Shown: positions 25,335-35,131, counted from the first letter of the stretch. The stretch is 64,000 bases of DNA from Nitrospira sp. (GCA_016715825.1 JADJXO010000010.1:1-64000), one strand, 5' to 3'. Numbers and translations are program-made. Notes: generated by a model from the letters alone, not told the origin.

Positions 25335-27281
25335 TCAGCTACCCTGTTCGTCGCCATGAGGGAGATGGCTGCCGAGTGTGGCGCCTGTGAATTGTGATTT
25401 TTCCACCGGCGCGTTGCCGATCAGTTCCTTCACGCTTTGATAAATGCCCTCGGCGGTTAACCCGTATCGCTCACGTAAGAGATCTTGAGGTCCCTGCTCG
25501 ATGTACCAATCGGGCAAGCCCAGGACCTTGGTCTTGACGTCCGTCACTCCGGCGTCCGAAAGGGCTTCCAATACTGCCGAGCCAAATCCGCCGATCTTGC
25601 AACCTTCCTCTACTGTCACGACATATCGCGCTTGCCGGGCTACATCCACGATCAGATCTTGATCAAGCGGTTTCACGAATCGTCCATTCACCACAGCCGT
25701 GGAGACCCCTTCCTTCTCCAACCGCTTAGCTGCCTCGACGGCCTGCCATACAGAGACACCGATCGCGATAATCGCAACATCTGTTCCTGGGTTCAGGAGC
25801 TCGCCCTTGCCAATCGGGAGCGCCTGGGGAACCGGATCCATCTTTACGCCAAGGCTCACCCCACGTGGATACCGCACGGAAATCGGTCCGTTAAATTCCA
25901 GACAGGTTTTCATCATATGCTGAAGTTCGTTTTCATCTTTGGGGGCCATCACGACCATATTGGGAACGTGACGCAGATAGGCATAGTCAAACGCGCCATG
26001 ATGGGTTGTTCCGTCCTCGGCAACAAGCCCTCCACGGTCAATGCAGAATGTCACGGGAAGATTCTGTGTGGCGACATCGTGCACGACCTGGTCGTAGGCC
26101 CGTTGGAGAAACGTCGCGTACATCACAACCACCGGCTTCATCCCCTGCGCTGCTAGCCCTGCTGCAAACGTCACGGCATGCTGCTCGGCAATGCCGACGT
26201 CGTACAACCGGTCCGGGAATTCCTTTTCAAAAGCCGTCAGCCCCGTACCTTCGCACATGGCCGCCGTAATGGCCACGACGCGCTTATCCTCGCGAGCCAA
26301 TTTGACCAGCGCATCCATGGCGATCGCCGTGTAGGAGGGACGTGCGGCCTTCTTCGCCGGTGCACCTGTCTCCAAAACAAACGGAGGGCAGGCATGGAAC
26401 CACACAGGATTCTTCATAGCCGGTTCGTAGCCAAGCCCCTTTTTAGTGATGACGTGAAGCAAGACGGGCCCCTTCATCTTCAACACATTCTCAAGCGTCG
26501 GTAGCAGATGTTCAAAGTTGTGACCGTCGATCGGACCACTGTATTGGAAACCCAATTCCTCAAAGAGCAAGCCCGGCAGAATCACACCTTTGGCGAGTTC
26601 CTCGGCTCGGCGAGCGAGTTTTTGCATATCAGAGCCAATGTGGGGAATCTTGCCTAACAACTGCCCGGTCTCTTCCCGCATCTTTCCGTAGAACTCCCCT
26701 GTGATCGTTCGACTGAGATACGCAGAAATAGCACCGACGTTTTTCGAGATCGACATCTGGTTGTCGTTCAAGATCACGAGAAAGTCTTTTCCGAGTCCTC
26801 CTGCATGATGCAGTCCTTCGAGCGTCATCCCCGCCGTCATGGCACCGTCACCCACGACGCAGACGACCTTGTTCTTCTGCTTCAACTGCTCACGAGCCTC
26901 CACCATGCCGAAGGCGGCCGACACACCGGTACCGGCATGTCCCGCATTGAACGTATCGTACTCACTCTCTTCCCGCTTACAAAACCCACTCAGTCCGCCG
27001 TACTGCCGCAAAGTATGAAATTGCTCTCGCCGACCGGTGAGAAGTTTATGCGTGTAGGACTGGTTGCTTGTATCCCAAACGATCTTGTCGTTCGGTGTAT
27101 CCAGGAGATACTGTAAAGCGACGGTGAGTTCGACCACACCCAAATTCGAGGCCAGATGTCCCCCGACGTTCGAAACCGCTCCGATAATCTGCTCGCGAAT
27201 CTCCTGGCACAACACCGGAAAACGATCAGGAGACAACCGCTTCAGATCAGCCGGACTATGGATCGTCTTGAGAATGGACAT
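25335..27281 (-). CDS. dxs: 1-deoxy-D-xylulose-5-phosphate synthase
   Basis: 648 residues from the ATG at 27281, preceded by AAGGAG; the frame extends 24 codons upstream without support. The thiamine-diphosphate motif is seen as GDGAMTAGM with NDN further on, and the transketolase-type central and C-terminal domains follow (IAEQHAVTFAAGLA, GASA-type loops). It condenses pyruvate and glyceraldehyde 3-phosphate, the first and usually rate-limiting MEP-pathway step. It lies directly upstream of ispG in one transcription unit, and downstream of the Mla operon after a 217-base gap. Confidence 0.97.
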   Translation of the reverse strand: MSILKTIHSPADLKRLSPDRFPVLCQEIREQIIGAVSNVGGHLASNLGVVELTVALQYLLDTPNDKIVWDTSNQSYTHKLLTGRREQFHTLRQYGGLSGFCKREESEYDTFNAGHAGTGVSAAFGMVEAREQLKQKNKVVCVVGDGAMTAGMTLEGLHHAGGLGKDFLVILNDNQMSISKNVGAISAYLSRTITGEFYGKMREETGQLLGKIPHIGSDMQKLARRAEELAKGVILPGLLFEELGFQYSGPIDGHNFEHLLPTLENVLKMKGPVLLHVITKKGLGYEPAMKNPVWFHACPPFVLETGAPAKKAARPSYTAIAMDALVKLAREDKRVVAITAAMCEGTGLTAFEKEFPDRLYDVGIAEQHAVTFAAGLAAQGMKPVVVMYATFLQRAYDQVVHDVATQNLPVTFCIDRGGLVAEDGTTHHGAFDYAYLRHVPNMVVMAPKDENELQHMMKTCLEFNGPISVRYPRGVSLGVKMDPVPQALPIGKGELLNPGTDVAIIAIGVSVWQAVEAAKRLEKEGVSTAVVNGRFVKPLDQDLIVDVARQARYVVTVEEGCKIGGFGSAVLEALSDAGVTDVKTKVLGLPDWYIEQGPQDLLRERYGLTAEGIYQSVKELIGNAPVEKSQFTGATLGSHLPHGDEQGS

Positions 27282-27498
27282 GGATTTGGTCTCCTTCTTT
27301 CTTCTTCCGTTGGCGCATACGTCAACAATATTCGCGAACGGACCTCGCCCCACAGAGGCGCTTAATTTGAGGGGAGTCTCACACAGGAATCGTATGATGT
27401 CAAGTACTTACCAAAGATCTTTGCGGTTAAACTTAACTAAGACGGACGCCCCAAGAAGAGGCGATGTCAAGCAACCATATAGAGACTTGATGGTTGCG

Positions 27499-28695
27499 CT
27501 AGTAAGGAAAATCAAGCCCCGCAAAGATGGCTCCACCTTCCTTGCTGAATCCGTAGTCGATTCGTCCCACGACGTTAGGCCGGATGATTCCCCGAAATCC
27601 GATGCCCGGCGTAATACGGTAGTCTCTGAAGCTCACATTCTTAAAAGAGTTGAACACTTGGCCGGTATCGATAAAAGGCGCGATCTCGAAGTCCGCCATG
27701 ACCCCGGCGAGACGCGTCCGTAAGATGTGAATTCGTTCCTCGATGCTGAACGCAATCAATTGCTTATCGATATAGCGGTCCACACCGAAGCCACGTAGAT
27801 TGTTTTGTCCCCCCAACGAGCTTTGTTCATAGAAGGGAACGTCCGATCCCAGCGTGGCCTGCAGTTCTCCACGCACGACCAGGATAGCTCGCTTGGACTC
27901 GCTGGCGAACATCCGCTTCACCTCAAGTCCATATCTCGAATACCACGGATCCGCAGCATTCTTGAAGTTGTAGTTTAGCTCGGCGTAGGCGGTGATCGCC
28001 GTCCCATCGGTCGGCGTCACTAAATTGTTTCGAGTGTCATAATGAAAACTTACCCGTTGACCGAGCACCGTCGACCCGTCCGAGCCAGGAGCCGAGGGGA
28101 AGACCTCTCCCGTGAACGGAAGCTCCGTGCCTCCCTCCTGGATCGATTGCATGTGCCGCAATCGCTGACTGACTGCAATCTGCGTAACCTCATTTGCATA
28201 GATGCCGAACTTCCAGTTCAACCTCGTCTCGGAGGCCGTATAGTTGGTCTCCTGCTCTTTGACGGTTGTCGGACCAAGTCCGAAAAATCGCACGGTCGCG
28301 TTCTTAAAGTGCATCGCGCTGAATCCGATGCTGTATCGCCCATTACTAAAACCTGGGTCGACATAACTGATGAGGAATTTCCGCTCGATCCGCTCCGTCC
28401 AAGAGGCAATGCCTCGGAGTTCTTTGCCGCCTGGTTCGTAACGGAATAGGTTGACGGTCCCACGAGTGCCGACGATCGAGTTGTAGACCACCATCGGCGC
28501 AACCAAATATTTGAGGTCCCCGTCCGGTCCTGTGATGAGCGCCGGGACGATCATCCCAATATCGTTACCGTCGTTTTTACTTGTGCTGATGGCAGGAATC
28601 GGGAAAAACTTTACCTCGGCACGGGCAGGATTTGGGGAGAATGGGCACAAGCTCCCAAGCAAGAGAACTGTCAGACTGAGGGCAAGGCTACGCAT
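27499..28695 (-). CDS. Omp85/BamA-type outer-membrane barrel without POTRA domains, at the end of the Mla operon
   Basis: 398 residues from the ATG at 28695. A TTG nine codons upstream is an alternative start. A signal peptide ends NPARAE. The rest is amphipathic beta-strand sequence of a 16-strand barrel, with the loop-6 motif LRGF (in QSSLGGQNNLRGFGV) and a C-terminal beta-signal ending in an aromatic residue (AGLDFPY). BamA-like proteins usually carry POTRA domains of about 75 residues each; here the barrel begins almost at once. It is 29 bases downstream of mlaC on the same strand, so it could form the outer-membrane end of the lipid-transport system. That role is inferred from position. 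Confidence 0.78.
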   Translation of the reverse strand: MRSLALSLTVLLLGSLCPFSPNPARAEVKFFPIPAISTSKNDGNDIGMIVPALITGPDGDLKYLVAPMVVYNSIVGTRGTVNLFRYEPGGKELRGIASWTERIERKFLISYVDPGFSNGRYSIGFSAMHFKNATVRFFGLGPTTVKEQETNYTASETRLNWKFGIYANEVTQIAVSQRLRHMQSIQEGGTELPFTGEVFPSAPGSDGSTVLGQRVSFHYDTRNNLVTPTDGTAITAYAELNYNFKNAADPWYSRYGLEVKRMFASESKRAILVVRGELQATLGSDVPFYEQSSLGGQNNLRGFGVDRYIDKQLIAFSIEERIHILRTRLAGVMADFEIAPFIDTGQVFNSFKNVSFRDYRITPGIGFRGIIRPNVVGRIDYGFSKEGGAIFAGLDFPY

Positions 28696-28724
28696 ACACG
28701 TTCTCGTGGTCTCACAAACCAACG

Positions 28725-29366
28725 TTATGGCGCCTTGAGCTTGTCCGATTTCTTACGGAGCTGATCAACGAGATCTGAATACGAGGAAGCTCGAAGAATT
28801 TTCGTAAACTGTCCGCGATAATTATTCACCAAGCTGATATTATCCACAACGACATCGTAGACCCGCCAGTCTTCTGCTCTATTAATCAACCGATAGTCGA
28901 GCGGAATCTCCGTTTTCCCTGAGAGGACTTTGGTCCGCACTTCCGCATATTCCTTCTCTGTACGTTCGTTCAGATATTGCACCCCTTCACCTGAGTAGGT
29001 TTCAATCTTGTCCGCGTACGAATTTGTCAGTACCGTTCGAAACAAATCGACGAATTCGTGCTTCTGTTGATCGGTCAGTTGATTCCACGGAGCGCCCAGG
29101 GCCCGTCGAGACATTTCCGCATAGTCAAATCGAGCCTCCACCACTCTTTCAAGCAATTGCCGACGCTCATCCGCTTTGTCTTTATGCTTGAGGTCTTGAT
29201 CGCGAACAATACGAAGCACTTCGTCAATGGTCGTTTTCATGGCTTCCGTGGGAGGGCCCGCGTAACCTGGGACACTCGACAACCCAACTATGCTCATTGT
29301 CAGGAGCACGATTGTTCTCCGGCGGATACCGGTCCGTAGGTTCTCAAGAATGCGCATGATCATCAT
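28725..29366 (-). CDS. mlaC: Periplasmic lipid carrier MlaC (Ttg2D/HpnM family)
   Basis: 213 residues with a signal peptide (IVLLTMSIVGLSSVPGYA). The family pattern is seen: MSRRALGAPWNQLTDQQKHEFVDLFRTVLTNSYADKI and DYRLINRAEDWRVYDVVVDNISLVNNYRGQF. MlaC shuttles phospholipid between the inner-membrane MlaFED complex and the outer membrane. In hopanoid clusters this family is annotated HpnM. A GAGGGG lies eight bases upstream of the ATG at 29366. It follows mlaD by 58 bases. Confidence 0.9.
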   Translation of the reverse strand: MMIMRILENLRTGIRRRTIVLLTMSIVGLSSVPGYAGPPTEAMKTTIDEVLRIVRDQDLKHKDKADERRQLLERVVEARFDYAEMSRRALGAPWNQLTDQQKHEFVDLFRTVLTNSYADKIETYSGEGVQYLNERTEKEYAEVRTKVLSGKTEIPLDYRLINRAEDWRVYDVVVDNISLVNNYRGQFTKILRASSYSDLVDQLRKKSDKLKAP

Positions 29367-29424
29367 TACACCATCCCCTCTGCTGAATTCCCACCCATTC
29401 AGCTGACAGACCGGTCAGCCTGCG

Positions 29425-29868
29425 TTAATTGACTTTTCCGTGGACGTATTGACTCACCAGCTCCTCGAGATCAAGGCCTGATTCGGTATCACGGATGGTA
29501 TCTCCCGGTTTCAGAGGATCGCCGCCGCCACCAGGTGAAAGCGCAAGAAATTTCTCTCCGATGATCCCTCGAGTCTTAATCGACGCGATGGTATCGGTAT
29601 ACAACGAGGTTCCCTTTTGAACCGCCAGCCTTACGACCGCCCGATCGCCTTTGAGATTGATACCCTTCACACGACCGACCTCCACACCGGCTATTTCTAT
29701 CGTCGCTCCAGACTTCAAGCCCGAGGCTGAATTAAACAGCGCATCCACTTCGTAGAGATCTCCGCCGATAATTTCCAATTTGCCGAGCTTGATGGAGAGA
29801 TACCCGAGGGAGACGATTCCTACCAAGACAAACACGCCAACGACCAATTCCAGTTTGCCCTTGTCCAT
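29425..29868 (-). CDS. mlaD: MCE-domain lipid transport protein MlaD
   Basis: 147 residues. One N-terminal transmembrane helix (LVVGVFVLVGIVSLGYLSI) is followed by a single MCE domain with the family pattern LKSGATIEIAGVEVGRVKGI and IKTRGIIGEKFLALSPGG. Six copies form a ring over the MlaE permease that binds lipid in the periplasm. At 147 residues it is shorter than E. coli MlaD (about 183) because the C-terminal extension is absent. It is 12 bases downstream of mlaF. Confidence 0.93.
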   Translation of the reverse strand: MDKGKLELVVGVFVLVGIVSLGYLSIKLGKLEIIGGDLYEVDALFNSASGLKSGATIEIAGVEVGRVKGINLKGDRAVVRLAVQKGTSLYTDTIASIKTRGIIGEKFLALSPGGGGDPLKPGDTIRDTESGLDLEELVSQYVHGKVN

Positions 29869-29880
29869 CTTGGGACTCCT

Positions 29881-30639
29881 CTACCTTGCGGGAACCGCGC
29901 TGGTCAGCGGCAGTGTCCCACCCACCGAGATGAATTCTCTGATTTCCGGATCCGGTGTTCGTTGAAACTCGAATGGCGCGGCCATCGCTGCAATCTTCCC
30001 CTGCTTCAACATTGCCACATAATCGGAAATGCCGAAGATCTCGGGAATTTCATGGCTCACCATCACAGCAGTAAACCCGAACTTCCGCTGCATACCCGTG
30101 ATAAGGTCATGGATCGACTTAGCCATCAGCGGATCGAGACCGGTTGTCGGTTCATCAAAGAGGATGATTTCCGGTTGCATCACCAACGCGCGAGCCAGAC
30201 CGGCGCGCTTGCGCATACCCCCGCTCAGTTCAGCGGGAAACTTGTGCCCCATACCCGCCAATCCAACCTGTTCAAGCTTCTCTTCCACCCGGTGAGTCAC
30301 CTCTTCGCCCTTCATGCGAAGTTTTTCCCGGAGGGGAAACGCGACATTTTCAAAGACCGTCAACGAATCGAATAACGCCGCCCCCTGAAACAACATCGCA
30401 AACCGTTTCCGGACTTCGTTGAGGGCCTGGCCGCGGAGTCGCGAGATCTCGACTCCATCCACCCAGACTTCTCCGGAGTCCGGCTGAAACAAGCCGATCA
30501 TGTGTTTCAGCAAGACGCTCTTCCCTTCTCCGCTTCGACCGATGATCGTCGTGAGCTTCCCTTGAGGAACGGTCAGATCGACCCCTCGCAACACAGGTTG
30601 CCCCCCGAGCGTCTTCGTCACACCGACGAGCTTCAACAT
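29881..30639 (-). CDS. mlaF: ABC transporter ATPase MlaF
   Basis: 252 residues. Walker A GRSGEGKS near residue 35, signature LSGGMRKRAGLARA, Walker B ILFDEPTTGLDP and the switch His in MVSHE are all present. It powers the MlaE permease for lipid movement across the periplasm. It is two bases downstream of mlaE and twelve upstream of mlaD, in the usual mlaE-F-D-C order. Confidence 0.95.
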   Translation of the reverse strand: MLKLVGVTKTLGGQPVLRGVDLTVPQGKLTTIIGRSGEGKSVLLKHMIGLFQPDSGEVWVDGVEISRLRGQALNEVRKRFAMLFQGAALFDSLTVFENVAFPLREKLRMKGEEVTHRVEEKLEQVGLAGMGHKFPAELSGGMRKRAGLARALVMQPEIILFDEPTTGLDPLMAKSIHDLITGMQRKFGFTAVMVSHEIPEIFGISDYVAMLKQGKIAAMAAPFEFQRTPDPEIREFISVGGTLPLTSAVPAR

Positions 30640-30641
30640 GG

Positions 30642-31415
30642 CTACAACAGAACCGACGTTAAAAAATAGTCCCAGACGAGAATCACGACCGACGACAACA
30701 CGACGGCCTCGGTCGTGGCAGTGCCGAGACCCTCGGCACTCATCCTGGTATAGAACCCTTTATAACAACAAACCCAGCTGATAATCAGCCCGAAACTGAT
30801 GGACTTGAGGATGCCGCCGTAGACATCTTTCCATTCCACCGCAGACTCGATGGAGTTCCAATACGAGCCGGCGTTCACTCCCAGCAAGTCGACCCCTACC
30901 AGGTGCCCGCCATAGATTCCCACTACATCGAAGATCGCGACGAGCAACGGAACCCCGATTAAACCTGCGACGAGTTTCGGAGCGATCAGGTATTGGAGAG
31001 GGTTGATGGCCATGGTATCGAGCGCATCAATCTGTTCTGTAATCCGCATAATCCCGATCTCCGCCGTCATAGCCGAACCGGCTCGAGCCGTCACCATGAG
31101 CGCAGCTAATACTGGCCCCAGTTCACGAATCATACTGAGTGCGACCGCGGAACCTAACAACCCTTCCGATCCGAACTTTCTGAGCGTGTAGTAACCCTGC
31201 AGCGCCAAAACCATTCCGGTAAAGGCTGCGGTCAATACGACAACAAACGTCGACTTGTATCCGATGAAGTGGAGCTGCTTGACGATCTGACTGAATCGTA
31301 ACGGCGGACGTGCCAACCACGCAAAGGAGGATGCGACAAAGATCAGCATCCGACCCATTTCGCTGATGTAGGTGAGGGCCCAACGGCCCATGGATTCAAG
31401 CAGCGCCATAGTCAC
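30642..31415 (-). CDS. mlaE: ABC transporter permease MlaE
   Basis: 257 residues with about five or six membrane helices. The family signature ELGPVLAALMVTARAGSAMTAEIGIMRITEQIDAL is complete and the MAINPLQYLIAPK segment follows. It pairs with MlaF and MlaD. Its start overlaps the stop of the hpnG gene by four bases (ATGA at 31412-31415), so it is translationally coupled to the hopanoid genes. Confidence 0.95.
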   Translation of the reverse strand: MTMALLESMGRWALTYISEMGRMLIFVASSFAWLARPPLRFSQIVKQLHFIGYKSTFVVVLTAAFTGMVLALQGYYTLRKFGSEGLLGSAVALSMIRELGPVLAALMVTARAGSAMTAEIGIMRITEQIDALDTMAINPLQYLIAPKLVAGLIGVPLLVAIFDVVGIYGGHLVGVDLLGVNAGSYWNSIESAVEWKDVYGGILKSISFGLIISWVCCYKGFYTRMSAEGLGTATTEAVVLSSVVILVWDYFLTSVLL

Positions 31416-32245
31416 ATCAATGAAAGTTCTTGCCGTTGTGTTTCGATTGTCATGGTTGCAACGTACTGCCGGAAAAAATTCGTCAACGCCTGTGCCGCAA
31501 TGGTACTCTGGCGACGAAGGCGGCCTAGCCCCAAGAGGCTTGACGGAGTCGTTAAGATAGCGACAACACCCTTGACCCAGCCAGTGGGATTAAGAAATAA
31601 ATTGAAGTCAAGCGGGAGATCTTCGTCGAGACGATCCGACACAGATCGAATCACGATGAACGGGACGCGTGCCCGGCCGGCCTCGGCAGCCAACGCCGCA
31701 CTCTCCATATCAAGACCGATCGCCGCAGTACTCTTTGCAAACTCACGTTTTTCCTTGGCACTGCCGATCACACGATCCGTGGAGACAAACCGTCCGATGC
31801 GCTCCGGTGGCACCATTGTTTTAATAACGGCCACCGCAAGGTTCCGTTCATTTCCCCGTACTGCTAAAGACGGTGTTTGGACAGACTTTGAACCTTGCTC
31901 AGTTTTCTGCACGACTTCGAGTCCCACTAACAGCGCCCCAATGTTGGCTTCGATGAGTGCACAAGCAAATCCGGTTGATACCACAAGGTCAATGGGTTGT
32001 TCGACGAGCAGTTGGTTGGCACTTCGCCTCGCTTTCTCCAAACCCATACCTGTTTGAGCCAGCCAGTATTCTCCAGCTCCGACCGAGTGCACGTGAACTG
32101 AGATACCGGCATGGCATCGCTCCACCCCGGGTGGAAACGCAGCCTGAACGGCCTTCATTTCCCACGGGGTGGCGGCAAAAATGACGGTACGTTTAGGCAG
32201 CACACCCCCTGAAGGGAGCAAGGGAAGAGAACCAGGAGAGGTCAA
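31412..32245 (-). CDS. hpnG: Hopanoid-associated nucleosidase/phosphorylase HpnG
   Basis: 277 residues of the purine nucleoside phosphorylase/MTAN fold: IFAATPWEMKAV at the N-terminus, VSTGFACAL, and the nucleoside-binding GLDMESAALAAEA with a catalytic Asp in VSDRLDED. HpnG removes adenine from adenosylhopane to give ribosylhopane, the step after HpnH. A futalosine hydrolase or MTA/SAH nucleosidase has the same fold; position (four-base overlap with shc upstream and with mlaE downstream) favours HpnG. The C-terminal 35 residues are an unusual basic, Gln-rich extension. Confidence 0.87.
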   Translation of the reverse strand: MTSPGSLPLLPSGGVLPKRTVIFAATPWEMKAVQAAFPPGVERCHAGISVHVHSVGAGEYWLAQTGMGLEKARRSANQLLVEQPIDLVVSTGFACALIEANIGALLVGLEVVQKTEQGSKSVQTPSLAVRGNERNLAVAVIKTMVPPERIGRFVSTDRVIGSAKEKREFAKSTAAIGLDMESAALAAEAGRARVPFIVIRSVSDRLDEDLPLDFNLFLNPTGWVKGVVAILTTPSSLLGLGRLRRQSTIAAQALTNFFRQYVATMTIETQRQELSLM

Positions 32246-34421
32246 TGCTCGGACCGATATGAAGCGGTCTCTGGAATGTGATGACGCAGTTCATCGGCCC
32301 GCATCTTCCCTCGAGAGCGAAGATTGCGACACATCGCCAGAGCCCACAACGGGAAATACTGGCAATACCAGTGGTACCGAAGATAAAACACTCGTGGGAA
32401 TCCCGTACCGGTGTGCATAATCTCCTCCCACGATCCGTCATTCTTCTGGTGCCGAAGCAGGAACTGCACCCCACGCGCCACACTCAACGAATCGATTGCG
32501 CCGGCCGACATGAGGGCCATCAACGCCCATGCGGTTTGCGAGGGCGTGCTTTCTCCTCGTCCTTGATGCTGCGTATCCTTGTATGAAAGACAGGACTCAC
32601 CCCAGCCACCGTCAGCATTCTGTCGTGACTCCAGCCAGGATACGGCCCGACGAATATAGGGTGCCGACAGATCTTCCCCGATTGCTCGTAGCCCTGCCAG
32701 AACTGACCATGTACCATAAATGTAGTTAACGCCCCACCGCCCATACCAGCTGCCATCTTCTTCTTGCTCCTTTCTCAGGAAGGCCAGCGCCGGCCCAGCA
32801 GATGGATGCGTCCTGTCGTACCCAAGCGCACCAAGCATCTCCAAACAGCGTCCGGCTAAGTCTGCGGTGCTAGGGTCCAACAACGCCTTATGATCGGCGA
32901 ACGGGATATAGTTGAAGACCACACGGTTATTGTCTTTATCGTATGCGCCCCAGCCTCCATCGGAACCCTGCATGGCCAGCACCCATCGCATTCCGCGACC
33001 AATGGAGTCGTTGACCTCTGACTCTTGACCGGGGATCTTCAGTTTGGACAAGGCCATAATGACGACCGCAGAGTCATCCACATCGGGATAGAGCTCATTC
33101 TCGAACTGGAAGTACCAGCCACCTGGTTCCGCATGCGGCGAAGAGATGACCCAGTCACCCACCGTCTTTGTTTGCCGAGACACCAAATAGCGACCAGCCT
33201 TTTGGAGAGCAGGATGATCTTGCGCAACTCCCGCCTCGACCAGCGCATTCGTCAGTAACGCCGTATCCCAGATAGGAGAAAAACACGGCTGTAGGTGAAG
33301 CGTGGGAAGCATCTCCCCGTCGATCATCACGGAATCATAGACTTCCAACTCTTCGATTTCACGCAGCGCCTTGACGACCAAGGGATCGTCCGCATCGTAT
33401 CCAAGACACTCGAGCGCCATGATGGAGTTCGCCATCGCCGGATAGATTGCACCGAGCCCGCCTGACCCCTTGATGTGATCCAACATCCAGGCCGCAGCCT
33501 TATGGAGTGCCTTTTCCCGTAAGACCCGCATGGGCATCCGGTCATACAACTTCAACATGGCATCCAGCGCCACAAAGAAGTTGTGCGGTGTGAGCCAGGC
33601 CTGATCCTTGTTGAAAGGAGGATACTTCCAATACCGAACTTCCCCACGAGGGATGGGGTATAACTCATCGATGCCTTGTTCGCGAGGGATCTGGCAAACC
33701 GGTCTATGGGCAAAGACGATCAGTAAGGGAATCAAGACCGCCCGAGACCAATACGAGATCGCATAGAGACTGAAGTAGAACTTCTTCGGGAGCAGCATGA
33801 TTTCAACGGGCATGTGCGGGACGCCTTCCCAATCATACTGATCGAACAACGCCAGCGTGATTTTTGTAAACACGTTGGCTTGCAGCACCCCACCCATCGC
33901 CAAGATTCGCTCTTTGGCTCGAACCATGAACGGTTCATCCGCTGAGACGCCGCTCAACTTGAGTGCAAAATAAGCCTTGACCGAGGCGCTGATTTCGGCC
34001 GGGCCGCCGTAATAGATCGGCCAGCCCCGTCGGGTAATTGCGTCGACTTGAGGTATAGGACGGCTTTCTGCTCCCGTTCAGGATCCACGCGATCGAGGAA
34101 TCGGCGCAGCATCAAATACTCGGAGGTCAGCGTCGTATCCGCCTCCAGTTCGGCAACCCAGTACCCCTCAGGATGCTGCCTGCTGAAGAACCACGACTGA
34201 CTCCGCCTGATCGCATCATCGACCGCATCAGGTTGGCTGACCGTATGCCCGCTTGGCCTGCGAGCCGTCGAAGAATCTAATACCGGTAGAGCCACTGGTT
34301 TTTCGGAGACCAACCGAAGCGACGCCATCGCGGTGTACTCCCTCGCAGGATCGAATCCCCCGCGCGCGTTCGCAAGAAGACTATCGGAGAGGCGGCTGAA
34401 AATCGCCTTGATGATGTTCAT
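32242..34421 (-). CDS. shc: Squalene-hopene cyclase, split by an apparent one-base frameshift
   Basis: The N-terminal frame starts at 34421 and runs to QLPDGAG; the C-terminal frame (to 32242) resumes with YYGGPAEISASVKAYFALK. Adding one G to the G4 run at 34025-34028 (minus strand) gives QLPDGGWPIYYGGP, the standard family sequence, and a protein of about 725 residues. Seen in it are several QW repeats (DGGWGAYDKD, DGGWGESC, DGSWEE) and the catalytic motif as DVDDSA, where most cyclases have DxDDTA. Shc cyclises squalene to hopene at the inner membrane. The error sits in a homopolymer, so a base-calling error is the likeliest cause. hpnG and mlaE follow with four-base overlaps. Confidence 0.88.
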
Positions 34422-34529
34422 GAATAGTTAGGACTCAAAAGAAATAACTGCGGCAGGCGAAAGACCGACATCTATAGAAGGTCTCCCTTACTATGGTTCT
34501 ACACAACATGCTTCTACACAGCACAGCTC

Positions 34530-34558
34530 TATATAACAGACACCTAAAACCGAGTCAA
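34530..34558 (-). promoter_or_regulatory. Probable sigma70-type promoter of the shc-hpnG-mla operon
   Basis: On the minus strand a TTGACT (34558-34553) is separated by exactly 17 bases from TATATA (34535-34530). Transcription would begin near 34523, leaving a leader of about 100 bases before the shc start at 34421. Confidence 0.55.
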
Positions 34559-34627
34559 GCAAGGTGGACGGGAAGTGCCTGATGTACATATGTATTTTCG
34601 GGTACCTGAGAGTGAAGACACCCTCTG

Positions 34628-34669
34628 AGTCCGGAGTACGGACTTCCTGTCGTGATACATCACGACAGG
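34628..34669. repeat. Two adjacent inverted repeats (hairpins or operator)
   Basis: AGTCCG-GAGTA-CGGACT at 34628-34644 and CCTGTCGTGAT-AC-ATCACGACAGG at 34646-34669, the latter with perfect 11-base arms and a two-base centre. The second looks more like a DNA-binding palindrome than an RNA hairpin because its loop is too short. It lies between the shc promoter and the small membrane ORF. Confidence 0.55.
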
Positions 34670-34725
34670 ACTATCCCTTTCAAACCATAGGCGGGAGCTT
34701 CAATTGGATTTGGATAGAGAAGTGG

Positions 34726-34848
34726 TTATCTTATGAGGAAGAGAACGAGTGCGATTAAGCCCCACAATATGAGCGAGATGCATAGTTCATTGACAATTCC
34801 TCTTGCAGGAGCCAGTGGGTCATCCATCCGTTCATTTGGGTCTACCAT
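34726..34848 (-). CDS. Possible 40-residue single-span membrane protein
   Basis: From the ATG at 34848: MVDPNERMDDPLAPARGIVN, then a hydrophobic helix (LCISLILWGLIALVLFLIR) to the stop. The layout, a short acidic/Pro-rich cytoplasmic head, an ARGI(V)N turn and a C-terminal helix, is common in small bacterial membrane proteins. A longer frame starts at 34938 but its extra residues are not convincing. The start codon lies inside one arm of a 12-base inverted repeat (34844-34908), which could hide it in the mRNA. No clear ribosome binding site. The 741-base gap between shc and the next gene otherwise holds no gene. Confidence 0.4.
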   Translation of the reverse strand: MVDPNERMDDPLAPARGIVNELCISLILWGLIALVLFLIR

Positions 34849-34908
34849 TGGCTGGCAACACCGGGTAGCCCTTCCAAACAAGATACTGGTATAAGACCAG
34901 CCAATGGT
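34844..34908 (-). promoter_or_regulatory. Long inverted repeat covering the small ORF's start codon
   Basis: ACCATTGGCTGG at 34844-34855 and its exact complement CCAGCCAATGGT at 34897-34908, 12-base arms with a 41-base loop. In a minus-strand transcript the ATG of the small membrane ORF would lie within the stem, suggesting translation control. Confidence 0.45.
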
Positions 34909-35086
34909 GTTAGACAGAAGGCTATGCGACCGACGCAACTTGCCTTGAAATCGCCCCTGTAGATCATTAGGAGAACCAGTTGTGAGCGAGCCACAGCGAT
35001 CACCTCCCCATCAGAAAGTAATAGGCTGTTCGATACACTTCTAGTATCACGTTCGTATCTTCAGATGAATTTCGGTGATGGGTTAT

Positions 35087-35131
35087 GCCGGGACACATGC
35101 TCATCTCAGCAATCGCTGCATGTGTCCCGGC
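35087..35131. promoter_or_regulatory. Strong hairpin upstream of the CopD-cytochrome c gene
   Basis: GCCGGGACACATG (35087-35099) pairs perfectly with CATGTGTCCCGGC (35119-35131), and the loop holds a smaller CAGC/GCTG pair. It ends 31 bases before the gene at 35163. There is no T-run after it, so it is more likely a leader hairpin or protein-binding site than a simple terminator. Confidence 0.5.

Noticed and set aside
34564..34758. Plus-strand 64-codon frame in the hairpin-rich spacer
   Set aside because: It reads through both inverted repeats and has no domain, signal or ribosome site.
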